This document shows, in pieces, positions 32,486 through 32,622 of a stretch of 32,622 bases of DNA. A model generated the notes under the pieces. It did not search any database. It saw only the letters and a list, made by a program, of their open reading frames with translations, and was not told where the DNA came from. The position numbers and the translations under genes are program-made. The stretch comes from Thermoplasmata archaeon (lineage in GTDB: Archaea; Thermoplasmatota; Penumbrarchaeia; JAEHCK01). The stretch is taken from assembly GCA_020696345.1 (NCBI GenBank), contig JAEHCK010000048.1:1-32622 (forward strand). The letters are read 5' to 3'. How positions within the stretch are numbered: position 1 is the first letter of the stretch; each line of letters starts with the position of its first letter.

Positions 32486-32622
32486 GTAGAGTAGGGCAGT
32501 GGGCTTACGTCCACCACCCCCTCATCAAACCGTACATGTGGTTCTCCCCCATACGGCTTTCCGATGACCTTCTTTCTTGCGCTTTCGATTCGTATGACCT
32601 GTGTATAATTTATGGATTCGTC
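32486..32622 (-). mobile_element. Group II intron, 3' end with domains V and VI (truncated by window edge)
   Basis: On the minus strand, 32559-32527 reads AAGCCGTATGG, a purine loop, then CATGTACGGTTT. This is the domain V hairpin with its AGC catalytic triad. It is followed by GATGAGGGGG and a domain VI hairpin (GGGTGGTGG pairing with CCACTGCCC), then CCCTACTCTAC, a typical group II 3' terminus, ending at about 32486. The reverse transcriptase, if any, lies beyond the right edge. The 3' exon begins CCTTACTGACC on the minus strand. Confidence 0.85.

Overview
This 32.6 kb window looks like a chromosomal contig from an uncultured euryarchaeal archaeon, most likely a Thermoplasmatota-type lineage. 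The pointers are an archaeal-form alanyl-tRNA synthetase, TATA-box promoters upstream of most transcription units, several DUF835 proteins next to a KaiC-like ATPase, a DUF39/ferredoxin protein of the methanogenesis-marker-16 type, and a cytochrome c maturation (Ccm) system of the archaeal variant kind. The lineage is inferred from gene content; no rRNA is present.

Layout. 1-126 is the 5' end of a minus-strand group II intron, and 32486-32622 is the 3' end (domains V and VI) of a minus-strand group II intron, so the contig probably breaks in multicopy introns. 338-1578 holds an NrdG-like remnant, an AT-hook protein and a thioredoxin. 1618-8514 is the cytochrome c maturation region: ccmA-B-C-D-E on the minus strand (including a ccmD of only 55 codons), an unknown membrane protein, then ccmF on the plus strand. 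CcmE has the Cys-type CxxxY haem site, and no CcmG or CcmH is visible. A secreted CPSC thioredoxin-fold protein (9220) and the thioredoxin (1144) are candidates for the missing thiol chemistry. 8556 is a small HTH regulator. 11291-13609 holds two divergent GT4 glycosyltransferases. 13999-16217 is a PadR / HAAS-domain / beta-propeller pair.

16240-17905 is the most unusual coding segment. Two short foreign-looking genes (an SRPBCC protein and a SAM methyltransferase) are each followed by a structured element ending in CAGCCGTTRT. This is the layout of integron gene cassettes with attC sites, without an integrase in view. The last site sits exactly on the alaS stop codon.

17902-24381 carries alaS, a charged two-TM protein and ppsA. 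24654-30927 carries a HAD hydrolase paired with a divergent cis-prenyltransferase-like protein, then a DUF835 signalling locus: a membrane receptor with two DUF835 domains, a DUF835 protein, a small partner, an RHH-like protein and a KaiC-like ATPase. 31100-32392 is the DUF39/ferredoxin protein.

The second unusual feature is intergenic. At least six gaps contain degenerate tandem arrays with a strictly kept period (7, 8 or 27 bp). In most of them the array has two opposed arms, the second being the reverse complement of the first. The largest, 10731-11260, has eleven 27-bp units facing eight inverted 27-bp units across a 17-bp AT-rich spacer. I cannot match these to a named element.

No tRNA, rRNA or CRISPR array was seen. 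All functional names come from reading motifs, not from database searches.
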